Positions 54,081-64,000 of a stretch of DNA of 64,000 nt are shown here, piece by piece. Origin of the DNA: Harmothoe impar (taxonomy: Eukaryota > Annelida > Polychaeta > Phyllodocida > Polynoidae); assembly GCA_947462335.1 (NCBI GenBank), contig OX381717.1, forward strand, positions 47,349,523-47,413,522, read 5' to 3'. Both the position numbers and the translations under genes were made by a program. Under the pieces are notes generated by a model. The model had not been told where the DNA came from. It made no database searches and saw only the letters and a list, made by a program, of their open reading frames with translations. Positions within the stretch are counted from its first letter, which is position 1. Each line of letters begins with the position of its first letter.

Positions 54081-54415
54081 CTGTGTCTCACAACCTTGGG
54101 CCAATGTTTTTGTCTCTGACCCGGTGCCGTCTCTGACTGGGTGCCGTCTCTGACCGGGTGCCATCTCTGACCTGGTGTCAAAATTTTATTTTATTTAAAT
54201 TCTAACCTATAGTCATATATATAAGGATTTGTAAAAACGTTATGGCAGTTGTTTGTAATTATAATTAGCCTCCTGCTGTTGGTAGAAGAGAACTAAACTC
54301 CCAAAATAGCATCCACTCAGAGACGGCACCCGGTCAGAGACGGCACCTGGTCAGAGACGGCACCCAGTCAGAGACAAAAACATTGGCCCAAGGTCGTGAG
54401 ACACAGTCATGAGCT
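54078..54415. mobile_element. inverted-repeat element with internal 17-bp tandem
   Basis: Left GAGGCTGTGTCTCACAACCT, TGGGCCAATGTTTTTGTCTC. The right arm (54318-54415) is the inverse. Each arm contains three to four tandem units of GTGCCGTCTCTGACCGG type. The arms pair over about 95 bp with an about 140-bp loop. It abuts the previous element. Confidence 0.88.
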
Positions 54416-55890
54416 AGGTTAGTCATGCTGAGTGTAGTATCCGATCATGCAGCACACCATGTAGTTTGAGTCAGGACAGATGCACAAATCAGCATTTACA
54501 ACGGGCACTGTAACTGATACAATACACGTGGTACTTACTGCCCTGTAGACACAATCTATGAGGCTAGACCGTACAGGCAGGAGGCACTTCTAGTGATTTA
54601 TGACCACCTCAATAAAACCATAATCACCAACGTGTGTACACATAATTCACATAGAATACAAGGAGGCAAACATGGGGTAAGGGGCGGGGTGGGGGGGGGG
54701 GGGGTGGAGGGTAAAGACAGTAAGAGGCAGAGCCAGGAAGAAATAGAGAGGTAGAAATACATTGCCAGAGTTTCACGAGAATATGTCAGACTGAGGGTTA
54801 TTTCACGAGGTGGAGCCAAGTGAGTAAGAGATTGAATTAATAAACAGGTAGTAGCCAGAGGGCATAACAGGAACGGAGGAGATAAGAAGCAAGGCTGAGG
54901 GCTGCGGTTGAGGAGGATGGAACTGGAGAATGGTTTGGTATATTATGTAAAGCTGGCAGGTTAGGAAGGCCACAGGATATGGGGAGCGAGGTGAAGGGGG
55001 TACAAAATACAGGGAAGAGTTTGTATAGCGAGAATGGGGTGGGAATTCACAGAGAAAAGAAGTAGAATCACGGTGACTCTCAAATGGGAATCTGGCCCCG
55101 ATCACTCCCCACAACTTTAAAGTGACTCCCTATCATTAGAGAGTCTAAGAGCTCCCTTCTCCTTGGTTTTATCATTTACATCAATCTGAATGGTGGGAGA
55201 AATCAGAGGTGTTATTGACTTGATCTCAGCCATCAAGCTTATAACCCATGAATAGATGAAACAGTTAACTTAAGTTAACTTATCATTATTGCTAACCAAA
55301 GCTTACTTTTGGTTTTACCAGAGTCAGGTATGTAGCCATGATTACTACCTTTAGTAAGGGAGTCCCGCATCGCATAGGGTCCAATTCCTGCCGATAAAAC
55401 CGCTGAGAAAACGTATGGTTGTGTATCAGCCAATAGGAACTAATCTCGGGAAGTAGAGTCCAGCATTGCCTGACTCTCTTTTGTAGTAAATGCTGATGCA
55501 CCCGTTTTTTTTCTGTGTAGAGCAGTAGTTGAACTTGTACTATAGAATGTAGCCTATCTACATAAAACACGATTCTATGCTCAATGTCCATTTCAGATCC
55601 AACCACTCAAAGCTATACATTGGCAAGCCACACAATCTCATCTATATTTGAATTCAAATGCAATCAAATTAATCTGTTTTCACAATTGACTCATTTCAAG
55701 AGCAATGTTCAATAAACATGCAATCAATTCTCACCTGTGGCAGGCCCGACATTATTGTTGTAATTCATTTATGAATTCAGAGCTGGGCCAGCCTTGGTAT
55801 TGCCTGCCGTCTATGGAGCCCCCTCACAATATTAAAGTGCACAGTCGGAAGTACAGTCTACCCTCTCTATGCTGATTCAGATAATATTGA
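54416..55890. other. stretch without a supported gene
   Basis: G-rich tract at 54680-54712 (GGGGCGGGGTGGGGG), a CT-biased minus strand at 54800-55110, and a family M remnant at 55455-55500. Long minus-strand frames here are composition artefacts or span the MITE remnant. Confidence 0.4.
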
Positions 55891-55893
55891 CCA

Positions 55894-56184
55894 TTGCTTA
55901 ACCCCAGTTGTGCGTTGTCCACCGGAGGGGACAGTATTCCCAGACCATCAGGAAATTTAGTTGAATGTGATATTTTAATTAATGAAGAGCGCATCGCCCA
56001 CTTTTTGCACATACATCAAAATGTGTTAGATATTATATTGACAACGACATTTGACACCCAGCGATTACTATCACACTTTTGTGCTTGTAGGCCCCTACCT
56101 AGAAATATGTGCAGTCACGGAGTGTCAATTAGGGGAAAGTATGACCTTTATAGTTCAGCAATAGGATGTAAGGCCGACAAATAA
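55894..56184 (+). CDS. tentative ORF, both strands open
   Basis: Plus frame open for 96 codons with CALSTGGDSIPRPSGNLVEC and HFLHIHQNVLDIILTTTF; an acceptor-like GCTTAACCCCAG sits near its start. The minus strand over 55824-56012 is also open (contains FPDGLGILSPPVDNAQLGL). Both read like protein; could be a decayed transposase or a host exon. Unresolved. Confidence 0.22.
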   Translation: MLNPSCALSTGGDSIPRPSGNLVECDILINEERIAHFLHIHQNVLDIILTTTFDTQRLLSHFCACRPLPRNMCSHGVSIRGKYDLYSSAIGCKADK

Positions 56185-56198
56185 TGGATAATGCACAA

Positions 56199-56465
56199 TA
56201 TGCGCAGGCAAATGACAACGCACATTGATACCGTTTCTGCTGTATTTCACGAGTGGGGGCTGGGGCAGTATCCCACAAAGACGCAGGCTGAGTGGGATGT
56301 GCCCCATGCCCCACAAGTTCACAAGTGAAATACAAGTGAAATACATCAGAGCGGCATCAATGTAGTTGGCATTTGTGTTTATTTTTTTCATTGTAAGCCA
56401 TTTTATGAAGGAAAAGCAGCCATTGAATACGACCACATTGTATTCAATGGGGGGCATTGAATACT
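56199..56465. mobile_element. hairpin MITE family H, copy 2
   Basis: Same arms as 21535 (TGTATTTCACGAGTGGGGGC, then GTGAAATAC inverse, GTAGTTGGCATTTGTGTTTA tail, CCATTGAATAC... TATTCAATGGG). The right arm has a small local duplication (ACAAGTGAAATACAAGTGAA). Confidence 0.88.
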
Positions 56466-56737
56466 TAAGCATAAAGGGTTATTCTGATGCTATGGAGCTT
56501 TAGACATTGCAATCTCTTTCCCAACTAATACCATGCACAATTGTGCAAAACTCGCATAATTTGGATTGGCAGGGTTAAGGAGGCCCTTTAGGAAGGGGCT
56601 GACTGTAGAAATCATAACCAGAATGGACTGCTAACACAGTAGCACTATGAGCAGTCCATACTCCAGGCTGTGGGGCTCTGCAGGTTGGACGTCAATTATA
56701 GAAAGAGGCAGATCATTGTGTAGAATATAGATTGCCG

Positions 56738-56986
56738 TTAACCCTTTAAAGACAGCATAGTGCTTTAAAGTGTTATGTCATTTGTTGGCATGGATGCAGC
56801 TCTGGTGGGTCTACTCGCCAAAGCTGCATCCATATATCATGTCGAGCTTTGGGGGGTATATAGACCCTGTAGGGTTGGCATGATGCTTGGATGCAGCATT
56901 GGTGAGTTACTCGCCGGGGCTGCATCCATGCACCATTATGACAAAGGGTTTGGTGTATTAAAGCACTATAACCCCCTTAAAGGGTT
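56738..56986. repeat. TTAA-MITE (family P), near full-length
   Basis: TTAACCCTTTAAAGACAGCA, both hairpins readable (second: GGCATGATGCTTGGATGCAG with GGGGCTGCATCCATGCACCA), right end CCCCCTTAAAGGGTT. Confidence 0.9.
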
Positions 56987-57425
56987 GCTGTTAAGTGTAA
57001 TGTGATTTAGATGTAACTGGCAGACTAAACACCCCGATGTGGTGGAGGGTGGGGTGTCGGTTATATTCTTAAAAAGCAGGGGTTTAGATAATATATTGGG
57101 CTTTGGTTTAGGCATTGGAAAATACTAAATATGACGCTCCTTGCTATCCCAGCAAACAAAAATACTAGTACGTTATATAAAGTTGAAATAACGTTTTTAA
57201 CATAATAGTGTATAACATTCTGCCATGATAAGGAGATGCGGACCACCCAATTTAGAACATTTAGAACCTTCTAATGATGTTTCGATCGGGTTTGTCACTT
57301 GTTTCGGTACTTTGGTGTTAACTAGAACCCCCATCCTTCAAATCCCTGCATCTGCCCCTAATTCAGGAGAGCTATCTTTCACTGAAATTAATTTGATAAG
57401 GAGATTGATGCTACTTTTGTAACTA

Positions 57426-57630
57426 TTAACCCTTTAAGGACAACATAGTTTAATATATTATGATGCATGATTTCATGGTAAGTAAGTAAATGATAGTGCT
57501 GCATTTAAGCATCATGCCAACACTATAGGATTCCTACAGTCACCTGTTCCTTGGCGGCACTGCATTAGTGCATCATGACCACAAATGAAGGTGAAAACCT
57601 TGGGATATCATGCTGTTCTCAGATGGTTAA
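57426..57630. repeat. TTAA-MITE (family P), both TTAA ends
   Basis: TTAACCCTTTAAGGACAACA at the left, CTGTTCTCAGATGGTTAA at the right (TTAA 57627-57630). Confidence 0.88.
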
Positions 57631-57871
57631 TTAAGGTATCATGTCAAGAATCTCAAGGAGTATTAAGCTCATCAATGTGTTAAAAACTATACAAGGGCTG
57701 CATAGTACATGCAAGGAAGCCTCCTGGGTGTTTTGGCTTTTAGCTGTACCCTATTGTTGGTGGTAACAAAGGCATGCAATTCGCCCATAGCTAGGCCTTA
57801 TCAGTAACGGCTCCACACATCATCACTCATGACCTAATTAAAACCTGGTCTGACAGCGGAAATGTGTCATT

Positions 57872-58639
57872 AACACTGTGGCCTGCCTTACTGAAACCAG
57901 CCTGTGGTAGAACTAGTTCTAAGCGGACCCGAGATTCCATGAGAATAATTATATCGCATTGTTCATTCCATCAGATTGCTACTCGCCAGGAAATGCATTC
58001 ATGCATAAGGACGACCCTTCAGGAGTGTATCAGCCCTGTATGGTCAGCATGATGCTTGAATGCAACTCTGGGGTGGTCTTCTTATCTATTGTTACATCTT
58101 TGTTTCTCAAGATTTTGTTTTGTGCCAACCAGTTCATGGGCCCTGTCCTGTCCACACCCAGAACAAGCCCAGGGTTCTGTCCACACCCGAACCAGCTCAG
58201 GGCCCTGTCCTGTCCACACCCAGAACCAGCTCAGGGCCCTGTCCTGTCCACACCCAGAACCAGCTCAGGGCCCTGTCCTGTCCACACCCAGAACCAGCTC
58301 AGGGCCCTGTCCTGTCCACACCCAGAACCAGCTCAGGGCCCTGTCCTGTCCACACCCAGAACCAGCTCAGGGTCCTGTCCTGTCCACACCCAGAACCAGC
58401 TCAGGGTCCTGCCCTGTCCACACCCAGAACCAGCTCAGGGCCCTGTCCTGTCCACACCCAGAACCAGCTCAGGCCCACTCAACAAAAAACGTTTATAAAC
58501 ATTTGCAAACGTTTGTACAAGGTTTGCAGCTGTATGGTTTGGACAAAATCGTTTGTATCCACCACATCATTTAACATTTTCAACTGGTTTGTCCGGAAAA
58601 CGTTTGTATGAAAACATTATTTTGATGTTATTAAACATT
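57872..58639 (+). repeat. local tandem duplication, copy 1 (768 bp)
   Basis: Contains a family P fragment (57962-58072), a 34-bp minisatellite (58137-58475) and the first 164 bp of the 927-bp TIR element (58476-58639). Copy 2 follows immediately. The 136-bp length difference equals exactly four 34-bp units. Confidence 0.95.
58137..58475 (+). repeat. 34-bp minisatellite, array 1
   Basis: Unit CCCTGTCCTGTCCACACCCA, then GAACCAGCTCAGGG (34 bp; phase checked at 58203 and 58237). Since 34 is not a multiple of three, all three plus frames carry the same repeating peptide (PHPEPAQGPVLSTPRTSS), an artefact. Confidence 0.97.
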
Positions 58640-59271
58640 AACTCTGTGGGCTGCCTTACTGAAACCAGCCTGTGGTAGATCTAGTTCTAAGCAGACGCAA
58701 GATTCCATAAGAATAATTATATCGCATTGCTCATTCCATCAGATTGCTACTCGCCAGGAAATGCATTCATGCATAAGGACGACCCTTCAGGAGTGTATCA
58801 GCCCTGTATGGTCAGCATGATGCTTGAATGCAACTCTGGGGTGGTCTTCTTATCTATTGTTACATCTTTGTTTCTCAAGATTTTGTTTTGTGCCAACCAG
58901 TTCATGGGCCCTGTCCTGTCCACACCCAGAACAAGCCCAGGGCCCTGTCCACACCCGAACCAGCTCAGGGCCCTGTCCTGTCCACACCCAGAACCAGCTC
59001 AGGGCCCGGTCCTGTCCACACCCAGAACCAGCTCAGGGTCCTGCCCTGTCCACACCCAGAACCAGCTCAGGGCCCTGTCCTGTCCACACCCAGAACCAGC
59101 TCAGGCCCACTCAACAAAAAACGTTTATAAACATTTGCAAACGTTTGTACAAGGTTTGCAGCTGTATGGTTTGGACAAAATCGTTTGTATCCACCACATC
59201 ATTTAACATTTTCAACTGGTTTGTCCGGAAAACGTTTGTATGAAAACATTATGTTGATGTTATTAAACATT
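58640..59271 (+). repeat. local tandem duplication, copy 2 (632 bp)
   Basis: Same order as copy 1 with a shorter array (58907-59107). The boundary with copy 1 carries the microhomology CATTAAC, also present at the left edge (57868). Confidence 0.95.
58907..59107 (+). repeat. 34-bp minisatellite, array 2
   Basis: Same unit as array 1 with four fewer repeats. Confidence 0.96.
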
Positions 59272-60034
59272 TCCCTTAATTTGAGTCAACCAGGAGGCAG
59301 CACTATCCGTTTGATGGGATTCTTTTGGGGCTGTCCATGTCATCTTAATTTTTAAAATGTCACAATGATAATTATCACAACTTATCTTAATCAGTGTAGT
59401 GTCAATATATCATATTAAACAATGTTTATAAACTAACAGGGAGATGAATGATATTCATGCAGCCTGGGATTGGAATATACCTGTACACACCCATTTACTG
59501 CGTTTAGAAAAAATACATAACCACACTAGTTCAAATGGACATTGATCGGCGTAGCCTTAGCAGCGATATACTGGAGTGAAAAGTTAGAAGAATGGACATT
59601 GTCTCAAAAGTTTCATCTACTAGATGTAGTGAATGGCTTGAAATCTAGCTGATGGTTGTGCGCATACATGATCAGGAAGGACAAGTAGATAGAGGATATA
59701 CTATAACAGGTCCAGAAGAGGATCATGATTTAATAAAGTGGAAAAAAGAATGAAATAAATAAAACCAAATATACCTAATGCAGGTACGCTCATTTTAGTG
59801 CTCTCTGGTACAGAAAAAAAAACGTTATTTGAATCATTAAAAAATGATATTTTGATCTTTAGAAAACGTTATTTAACATGGGGATAAGGTTGTCTTCCAA
59901 ACGTTCTTGTACAAACGTTTATTTACGTTATTTGGAGTCAACGTTTTTACGTAAAATAAACATTAGAAATAAACGTTTTGCAATCCTTTAGGAAACGTTT
60001 TATCCAGGGCAAAATAACGTCTTTCTGTTGAGTG
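59108..60034. mobile_element. 927-bp TIR element inserted in the minisatellite
   Basis: Left CACTCAACAAAAAACGTTTA, right AACGTCTTTCTGTTGAGTG (inverse). Rich in AAACGTTT/AACGTTATTT words near both ends. No ORF, non-autonomous. Minisatellite units resume directly after the right end, so it split one array. Confidence 0.85.
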
Positions 60035-60335
60035 GGGGGTCCTGTCCACACCTAGAACCACCTCAGGGTTCTGTCCACACCCAGAACCAGCTCAGGGTCC
60101 TGTCCTGTCCACACCCAGAACCAGCTCAGGGTCCTGTCCTGTCCACACCCAGAATCAGCTCAGCGTCCTGTCCTGTCCACACCAAGAACCAGCTCAGGGC
60201 CCTGTCCTGTCCACACCCATAACCAGCTCAGGGTCCTGTCCTGTCCACACCCAGAATCAGCTCAGCGTCCTGTCCTGTCCACACCAAGAACCAGCTCAGG
60301 GCCCTGTCCTGTCCACACCCATAACCAGCTCAGGA
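60035..60335 (+). repeat. 34-bp minisatellite, array 3
   Basis: Continuation of the same unit after the transposon, with a 102-bp (three-unit) higher-order duplication: AGAATCAGCTCAGCGTCC recurs 102 bp apart (60151, 60253). Confidence 0.95.
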
Positions 60336-60590
60336 CCTTCACAGCCAGCAGTGGAAGCTTACAGGATATCTGGTGTGGTTACAATTGATCGATGGAACTG
60401 AAAGTGCAGCCTGTGCAGATTTGGGTATCACACTCATAGCTTGATTCAGTGTGCTATTTTACATTTTATTGTTTAAACTGAAAGTCTACTGACCCATTTT
60501 ATACAGACGGTTCAATAATTGATACCTAAGCCTGATTTTAGCATGGAGTGTCACAAACCTGTTGGTAACGTTACAGTCTCCCACACTATG

Positions 60591-60785
60591 TTAACCATTA
60601 AGGAACAGGGGCATGATGCCTAAAGGCAGCATTTGTTGTCATGATGCATTGCAGCAATTGCTGACATTGCATGGTTGCATCATGCTGACACTGCAGGAGT
60701 GTATCAAGCACTAGGATAGGCTTGAATGCATCTTGATGACAAAATACATAAAGCATTCATGCATCATATCGTCCTTTAATACGGG
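60591..60785. repeat. TTAA-MITE (family P), left TTAA kept
   Basis: TTAACCATTAAGGAACAGGG; TTTGTTGTCATGATGCATTG; right end degraded near CATCATATCGTCCTTTAA. Confidence 0.82.
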
Positions 60786-61587
60786 CTTTAGTCTGGCATG
60801 TTGGTTCAACCTAGAATGTGCATTAGTGTACCCAGGGAACCTATAGTCTTGTATTTAAATTTATATTAGGTTTATCTGGTGCATTCCTGCTGTACCGATA
60901 TGAAATAAAAGTAATATGTATAGGTTCATATTTCAAGTTTGGTGTTTATCGTATACGTGTTAACTACAACAATGCAACAAAATGCAACTTCTTCTCACCA
61001 AAGAACTGAAAATGCATGATGAATTCAAAGATAGGTATATCATTCTACATGTATATCTTTCTATATAGTAAGTCATTGCATATATTACAAATCAGCTGAT
61101 AAATAGATAAGAGAGATTGTTTAAATAGTATGACAGCTCACTGCAAAATCATTACATTCCTTGTTTTGTAGTGTGTAAACTTAGGGTTTAGATTTAGAGA
61201 GACTGCGAAAACTAGCAGAAGCTCCTACATTAGAAGTTCAATGGAAAAATAGATCTTTTGAAAGACTGGTAAAACCACCTATGGGGATATCGAATAATCT
61301 TTTGATTTTACGAATAAAGAATCTAGCAAAGAGCTTTGAGTAAGGGATTATGTACTAACATATATGTACATAAACCTCAAACCTACTAACCCTCTTATTT
61401 CATCGTGACTTGTCGGCAATGCTAACGGATATAATCCCTCACCGAGTGAACATGCCTTGAGTAGAAGGAAGTGTCTCCTTGGCAACCAGAGCCAACCAGA
61501 CCAGACTTATGGTGCTTATCCTCACACTCAATCACATCCAGTTATGAGGTTATGTATAAGGAGAGGCCAAAACAGTAATATTATAAG
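60786..61587. other. AT-rich stretch without a supported gene
   Basis: Nothing recognised on either strand. Confidence 0.4.
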
Positions 61588-61775
61588 ACTTAGCCCTTTA
61601 AGGACAGCATGTTGCTGAAAAGCAAAATTTGTTATCATGATGCACCAACACAGTGCTGATAGGAAATTCACTGACACAGTATTTGTGCAACATGCAGACC
61701 CTTCAGTAGCGTATACAAACCTGTAGGGTTGGCTTGATGCATGAATCCCACACTGGTGAGTTACTCGTACAGACC
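61588..61775. repeat. TTAA-MITE (family P) copy
   Basis: CTTAGCCCTTTAAGGACAGC, TTTGTTATCATGATGCACCA, GGGTTGGCTTGATGCATGAA; right end lost. The 126-codon minus-strand ORF over it is chance. Confidence 0.8.
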
Positions 61776-61779
61776 AGTC

Positions 61780-64000
61780 ATCACTTACCCTGTGGTTTTG
61801 CATGAATCTGTTTGTCCTAGACCTACCATGTCTTGTCTTTCTTTTGATACTTAAAGGCGTGTGGCCAGACCTTTGAACTGAACCTCTAACATCCCACATA
61901 TAGTGCAAACCCAGAACCTATGCATTTCCTCTCAGATACCCCCCATCTCTTTCTTTCCCCTCAAGTTTCTGAATCAACCTAAATCATCTTGAAAGTCACC
62001 CAGACTAATTCCTGCTATCATTGACAACAAATCCCTTTAGTGTCAGATTAGCCGCCTAATCCCTAGTTTGAAATTTCCTTAATTTTCTTGCTAAATCTAA
62101 AGCAGTATACAAACTACTTGACACCTAGTCAATTACAGTATCCTATCCTGCGCTCTAGTCTATAACGTTTTCAGCCTCATGTCAGATTTGATTCCCTCTA
62201 ATCCCAATGACAAAGGCACTTCTGATTGGGTGGCATCTCAGCTGTTGCTATGACAACATGGGAGCCTCTTTGCTGACAGCTGGTTAAAGCAGGGCGACAG
62301 GGATGTTGCCTGGCAACGCCAAACCTTATTTTCCTCTAGTTTAGAGTAGCCAGAGTAGAGGATATACTCACAATATGAGGCATATAATATGGGACGTCTG
62401 TAGGCACTATTGGGTTACATTTATATAAAACTATATACTGTAGACATTGAGGTGCTCTGTAGCACCCAAATGTTATATTCTATTATTTTAACAAACTGTA
62501 TTAGTGTCAATCAATTGCTGTAAGACTCTGTCAATGATTTAACGACTAGAGCCTGGACTTATCTTGTTTTCATAGACATGTAAACATTGAGAATGGACAG
62601 CTAGATTTCTCTTAACCCTTTCAAAACTGTCTAGATAAACAGTGTCCAACAATTTAATGTGATTTTCGCATGTTTGTACAAATGGAAATTGTCTCATGTT
62701 GTCCGACACTTAATAAACATTCTTGATAAATGTAAACCTATATGCCAAGTCAGCTATTTAGATGTACCGTTATAATATTTCAACTCATACATAGTTTTAT
62801 TATACATTGTACTTGTACTATGAAAATAGCCGTTAGTGCTACAGAGAATCCTTCAAACATTATCACACTACTTTGCAGGGTAGCCTCAACACGATGCAGT
62901 ATTGATTAAAACCCTTGACAGGAGACGACAGGGGAGATACGATAGAGGAGGGACTTGAAGGAGGCAGGGGTAGAGGGTCAACTCCCTGGAGTAGCAATTA
63001 GAGGCAGTGCCTTTGGGTAGAGATCAGCAATTAGAAGCAATGCCTCCAGGTGGAGATCAACTGGGGAGGTATCCGCTTTCATGCTGGCCCTGTCAAAAGT
63101 GGACAGCAGAGCCCCCAGTGGGCATGGTCAGAACCAAGCCCTGATGTCCACTCCCACTACCACTACTGCAGTTCCTCTAGAAGTTCCCCGTTCAGGCACC
63201 AGGCTGTGCTGCTGCCAAGATGGACTGGATAGTAACACCACCATTTTGTTTGCTAGTATTGTTCATTCACACAGTAGGGTGTCTGGAATTCTCTGTGATA
63301 GAATACCATTATATAGAATATTGTCATGACTATAGGCATATAAAAGCTTCTCAATACATCTTTACTACCATTTTAGTTTTATAGATATATGTCCACTCCC
63401 TTACCCCTTGCACGTGTACATCACGATAACCAAGACATTTTTGAAACGAGTATTTAAACACTATGAAATGGTAATATGTGGTTGAATTAAGGTGGGAGAT
63501 TCCCTCCAGTATGTCAGCCCTATGGACCTTTTCTCTAGAGTAGATACCAGAAATGGGTCCACTTCTAGCGTATGTCCGACAGGTATGGCTATAAAAGGGA
63601 GGCCATTATCACCATCATCTAGAGTATGTCTAGAGCTAATGATGCAGTCTCATCCTATTGTTGATGTTAATGGTGCCTATAATCAGCTAGCCCTATCATT
63701 GATTCTTGTGTTGGAGGGGCCCTTTGATCAGAATTTGGGGTAATACGTGGTAGCACAGCCCCTTTAAGAGACAGAGCCTGAGGCAACTGTCCATAGAATA
63801 GAAGGATTCTGTCTAGACCTAATGCAGCGTTCACTTTCCCTTTCCTGATAGTATGATAGTGCATGGAACCTTCGCACAAAGACTACTTAGAGTAATGTTT
63901 ATACCAAGGGATTTCTCTCAATTCTGACGAATTCACTATGCAGCTTGAAGGAATAATATTCTTCTTTAATACTCACTTTTGTCATTGTCTGAATGAAATA
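61780..64000. other. right flank without a supported gene
   Basis: A two-copy 38-bp direct repeat (GCAATTAGAGGCAGTGCC and GCAATTAGAAGCAATGCC) is at 63000-63060. Overlapping open frames at 63050-63330 and 63492-63743 have no splice sites I trust. A perfect-looking GTAAGTG donor on the minus strand at about 61789 follows a short basic frame of no recognisable family. Confidence 0.4.

Noticed and set aside
53946..54164. Minus-strand ORF over the 53.9-54.2 kb elements
   Set aside because: Composed of the two inverted-repeat elements and their mini-tandem units.
58056..58611. Three overlapping plus-strand ORFs of 170-183 codons with a PEPAQGPVLSTPRTSSG-type repeat
   Set aside because: They are all frames of one 34-bp minisatellite without stops; 34 is not a multiple of three, so each frame shows the same peptide.
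61528..61908. 126-codon minus-strand ORF
   Set aside because: Most of it lies across a family P MITE copy; the frame is open by chance.

Overview
The window looks like nuclear DNA of a metazoan, most likely a marine invertebrate (lancelet, hemichordate, echinoderm or lophotrochozoan type). I cannot fix the phylum. The evidence is intron-bounded short exons with GT/AG sites, one animal-type SLC10 transporter gene, an APE-type LINE, a Penelope-like element, a tRNA-derived SINE, and a very high load of palindromic MITEs and minisatellites. There are no bacterial operons, Shine-Dalgarno sites, rRNA genes or CRISPR arrays.

Layout. 0-6 kb: candidate plus-strand exons (409-485, 2309-2428, 5242-5422) around a hierarchical 19-bp minisatellite (652-1585). 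5.8-9.3 kb: candidate minus-strand exons (5825-5962, 6572-6735, 8620-8773) and a plus-strand exon at 9149-9219. 7.8-11 kb: an inverted pair of about 370-bp repeats enclosing a 1-kb terminal-inverted-repeat element. 14.25-17.4 kb: a LINE with an uninterrupted 957-residue endonuclease/reverse-transcriptase ORF. Its 3' tail abuts a foldback element. 18-28 kb: MITEs, dispersed inverted repeats, and a few exon candidates (a signal-peptide start at 18419 and acceptor-led ORFs at 19931, 21237 and 24712).

28.7-32.1 kb (minus strand) is the best host gene: a 1133-codon open exon. Its last 285 or so codons are the N-terminal ectodomain and first membrane segments of an SLC10A3/A5-like transporter, ending at a perfect donor. 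The first 847 codons are a Ser/Pro-rich low-complexity extension. A 713-bp TTAA-flanked element begins 19 bp upstream of its ATG. 33.8-34.8 kb is degenerate tandem repeats. 38.4-41.8 kb (minus strand) holds a phase-consistent three-exon candidate for a small Cys-rich protein.

39.9-51.9 kb is an old tandem segmental duplication (unit A about 39.9-44.6 kb, unit B about 45.3-51.9 kb). Four TTAA-MITE insertions are shared by both units. A Penelope-like fragment is found only in A, and a LINE 3' fragment and a SINE only in B, so the insertions can be ordered in time. 53.8-54.4 kb: two abutting inverted-repeat elements. 57.9-60.3 kb: a 34-bp minisatellite locus, itself tandemly duplicated and split by a 927-bp transposon. 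The last 3 kb carry no gene I can support.

How it works together: apart from the SLC10-like gene and scattered exons, the window is shaped by mobile DNA. One TTAA-flanked double-hairpin MITE family occurs roughly thirty times and is the dominant local sequence. Exon calls other than SLC10 rest on splice sites and open frames read by eye and should be treated as hypotheses.
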